A DNA stretch of 64,000 bases from Candidatus Epulonipiscium sp. (GTDB lineage: Bacteria > Bacillota > Clostridia > Lachnospirales > Defluviitaleaceae), in assembly GCA_012519205.1 (NCBI GenBank), contig JAAYQR010000023.1, positions 62,001 through 126,000 of the forward strand, given 5' to 3'. The position numbers and the translations under genes are program-made. Below are positions 63,950 to 64,000 of the stretch, piece by piece. The notes under the pieces are model-generated. The model saw only the letters and a program-made list of their open reading frames with translations, searched no databases and was not told where the DNA came from. The first letter of the stretch is position 1. Each line of letters opens with the position of its first letter.

Positions 63950-64000
63950 TTTCCCACCCCTTAAGTAGTTTGATTTTCGTTTGTCTACTGGATTTGTTAG

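Noticed and set aside
1-64000. CRISPR arrays, tRNA or rRNA genes, insertion sequences and prophage
   Set aside because: I saw no regularly spaced repeats, no cloverleaf or rRNA-like sequence, no transposase or integrase, and no phage structural genes.

Overview
This is a low-GC Gram-positive (Firmicutes) chromosome segment, most likely from a spore-forming anaerobe of the class Clostridia. The signs are an AT-rich sequence with strong AGGAGG-type ribosome binding sites, a Spo0E-like phosphatase, a clostridial long-form PurL, a class 1B PyrD/PyrK pair, PyrR-type attenuation, a one-cluster clostridial ferredoxin, and many lipoprotein-dependent sugar importers. I cannot assign a genus. Most genes are on the minus strand. 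I see no rRNA, tRNA, CRISPR array, insertion sequence or prophage.

Layout. 1-2.8 kb: the start of purL (cut by the window edge), a divergent LysR regulator, a FabK-like nitronate monooxygenase with a clear operator-promoter, and a Spo0E-like gene. 3-10.6 kb: purine genes transcribed leftward, purK-purE, then a guanine-class riboswitch, then purF-purM-purN-purD ending in a terminator; an HRDC-domain gene and an anchored protein precede purK. 10.7-13.8 kb: a GH95 fucosidase-type enzyme and a YwaF-like membrane protein. 14-24.1 kb: a complete UMP operon, pyrB-pyrC-pyrF-carA-carB-pyrK-pyrD-pyrE, behind a promoter, PyrR-binding hairpin and attenuator. 24.2-29.5 kb: an AraC regulator, a GH31 alpha-glucosidase, and a CPA2 antiporter followed by two PII-like genes. 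29.7-43.7 kb: a LacI regulator and a nine-gene carbohydrate operon holding two permease pairs, two different binding proteins, a DUF5696 protein, a YIP1 protein and an anchored beta-propeller/TPR protein. 44.2-51.3 kb: housekeeping genes (prfA, prmC, DUF1385, rpmE, rho) plus LysM, zinc-ribbon and DegV proteins. 51.4-54.4 kb: a divergent cyclic-di-GMP pair, PAS-GGDEF-EAL and PilZ. 54.6-60.1 kb: a CNNM/CorC exporter, a MATE pump, a ferredoxin, an L,D-transpeptidase and a TraB/GumN protein. 60.2-64 kb: an Lpl/Ytc-type ABC importer reaching the right edge.

The most notable observations are these. (1) CarA, the glutaminase subunit of carbamoyl-phosphate synthetase, has lost all three catalytic triad residues (Asn245, Tyr327 and Gly329 stand where Cys, His and Glu belong), which suggests an ammonia-dependent enzyme in an otherwise normal operon. 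(2) The 13-kb operon at 30.8-43.7 kb looks like a coherent envelope carbohydrate system of unknown substrate. (3) Two PII-like proteins sit directly downstream of a cation/proton antiporter. (4) The purine riboswitch has unusual binding-core residues but a covarying loop-loop pair. (5) A 21-bp near-perfect palindrome covers the -10 box of the nitronate monooxygenase gene.
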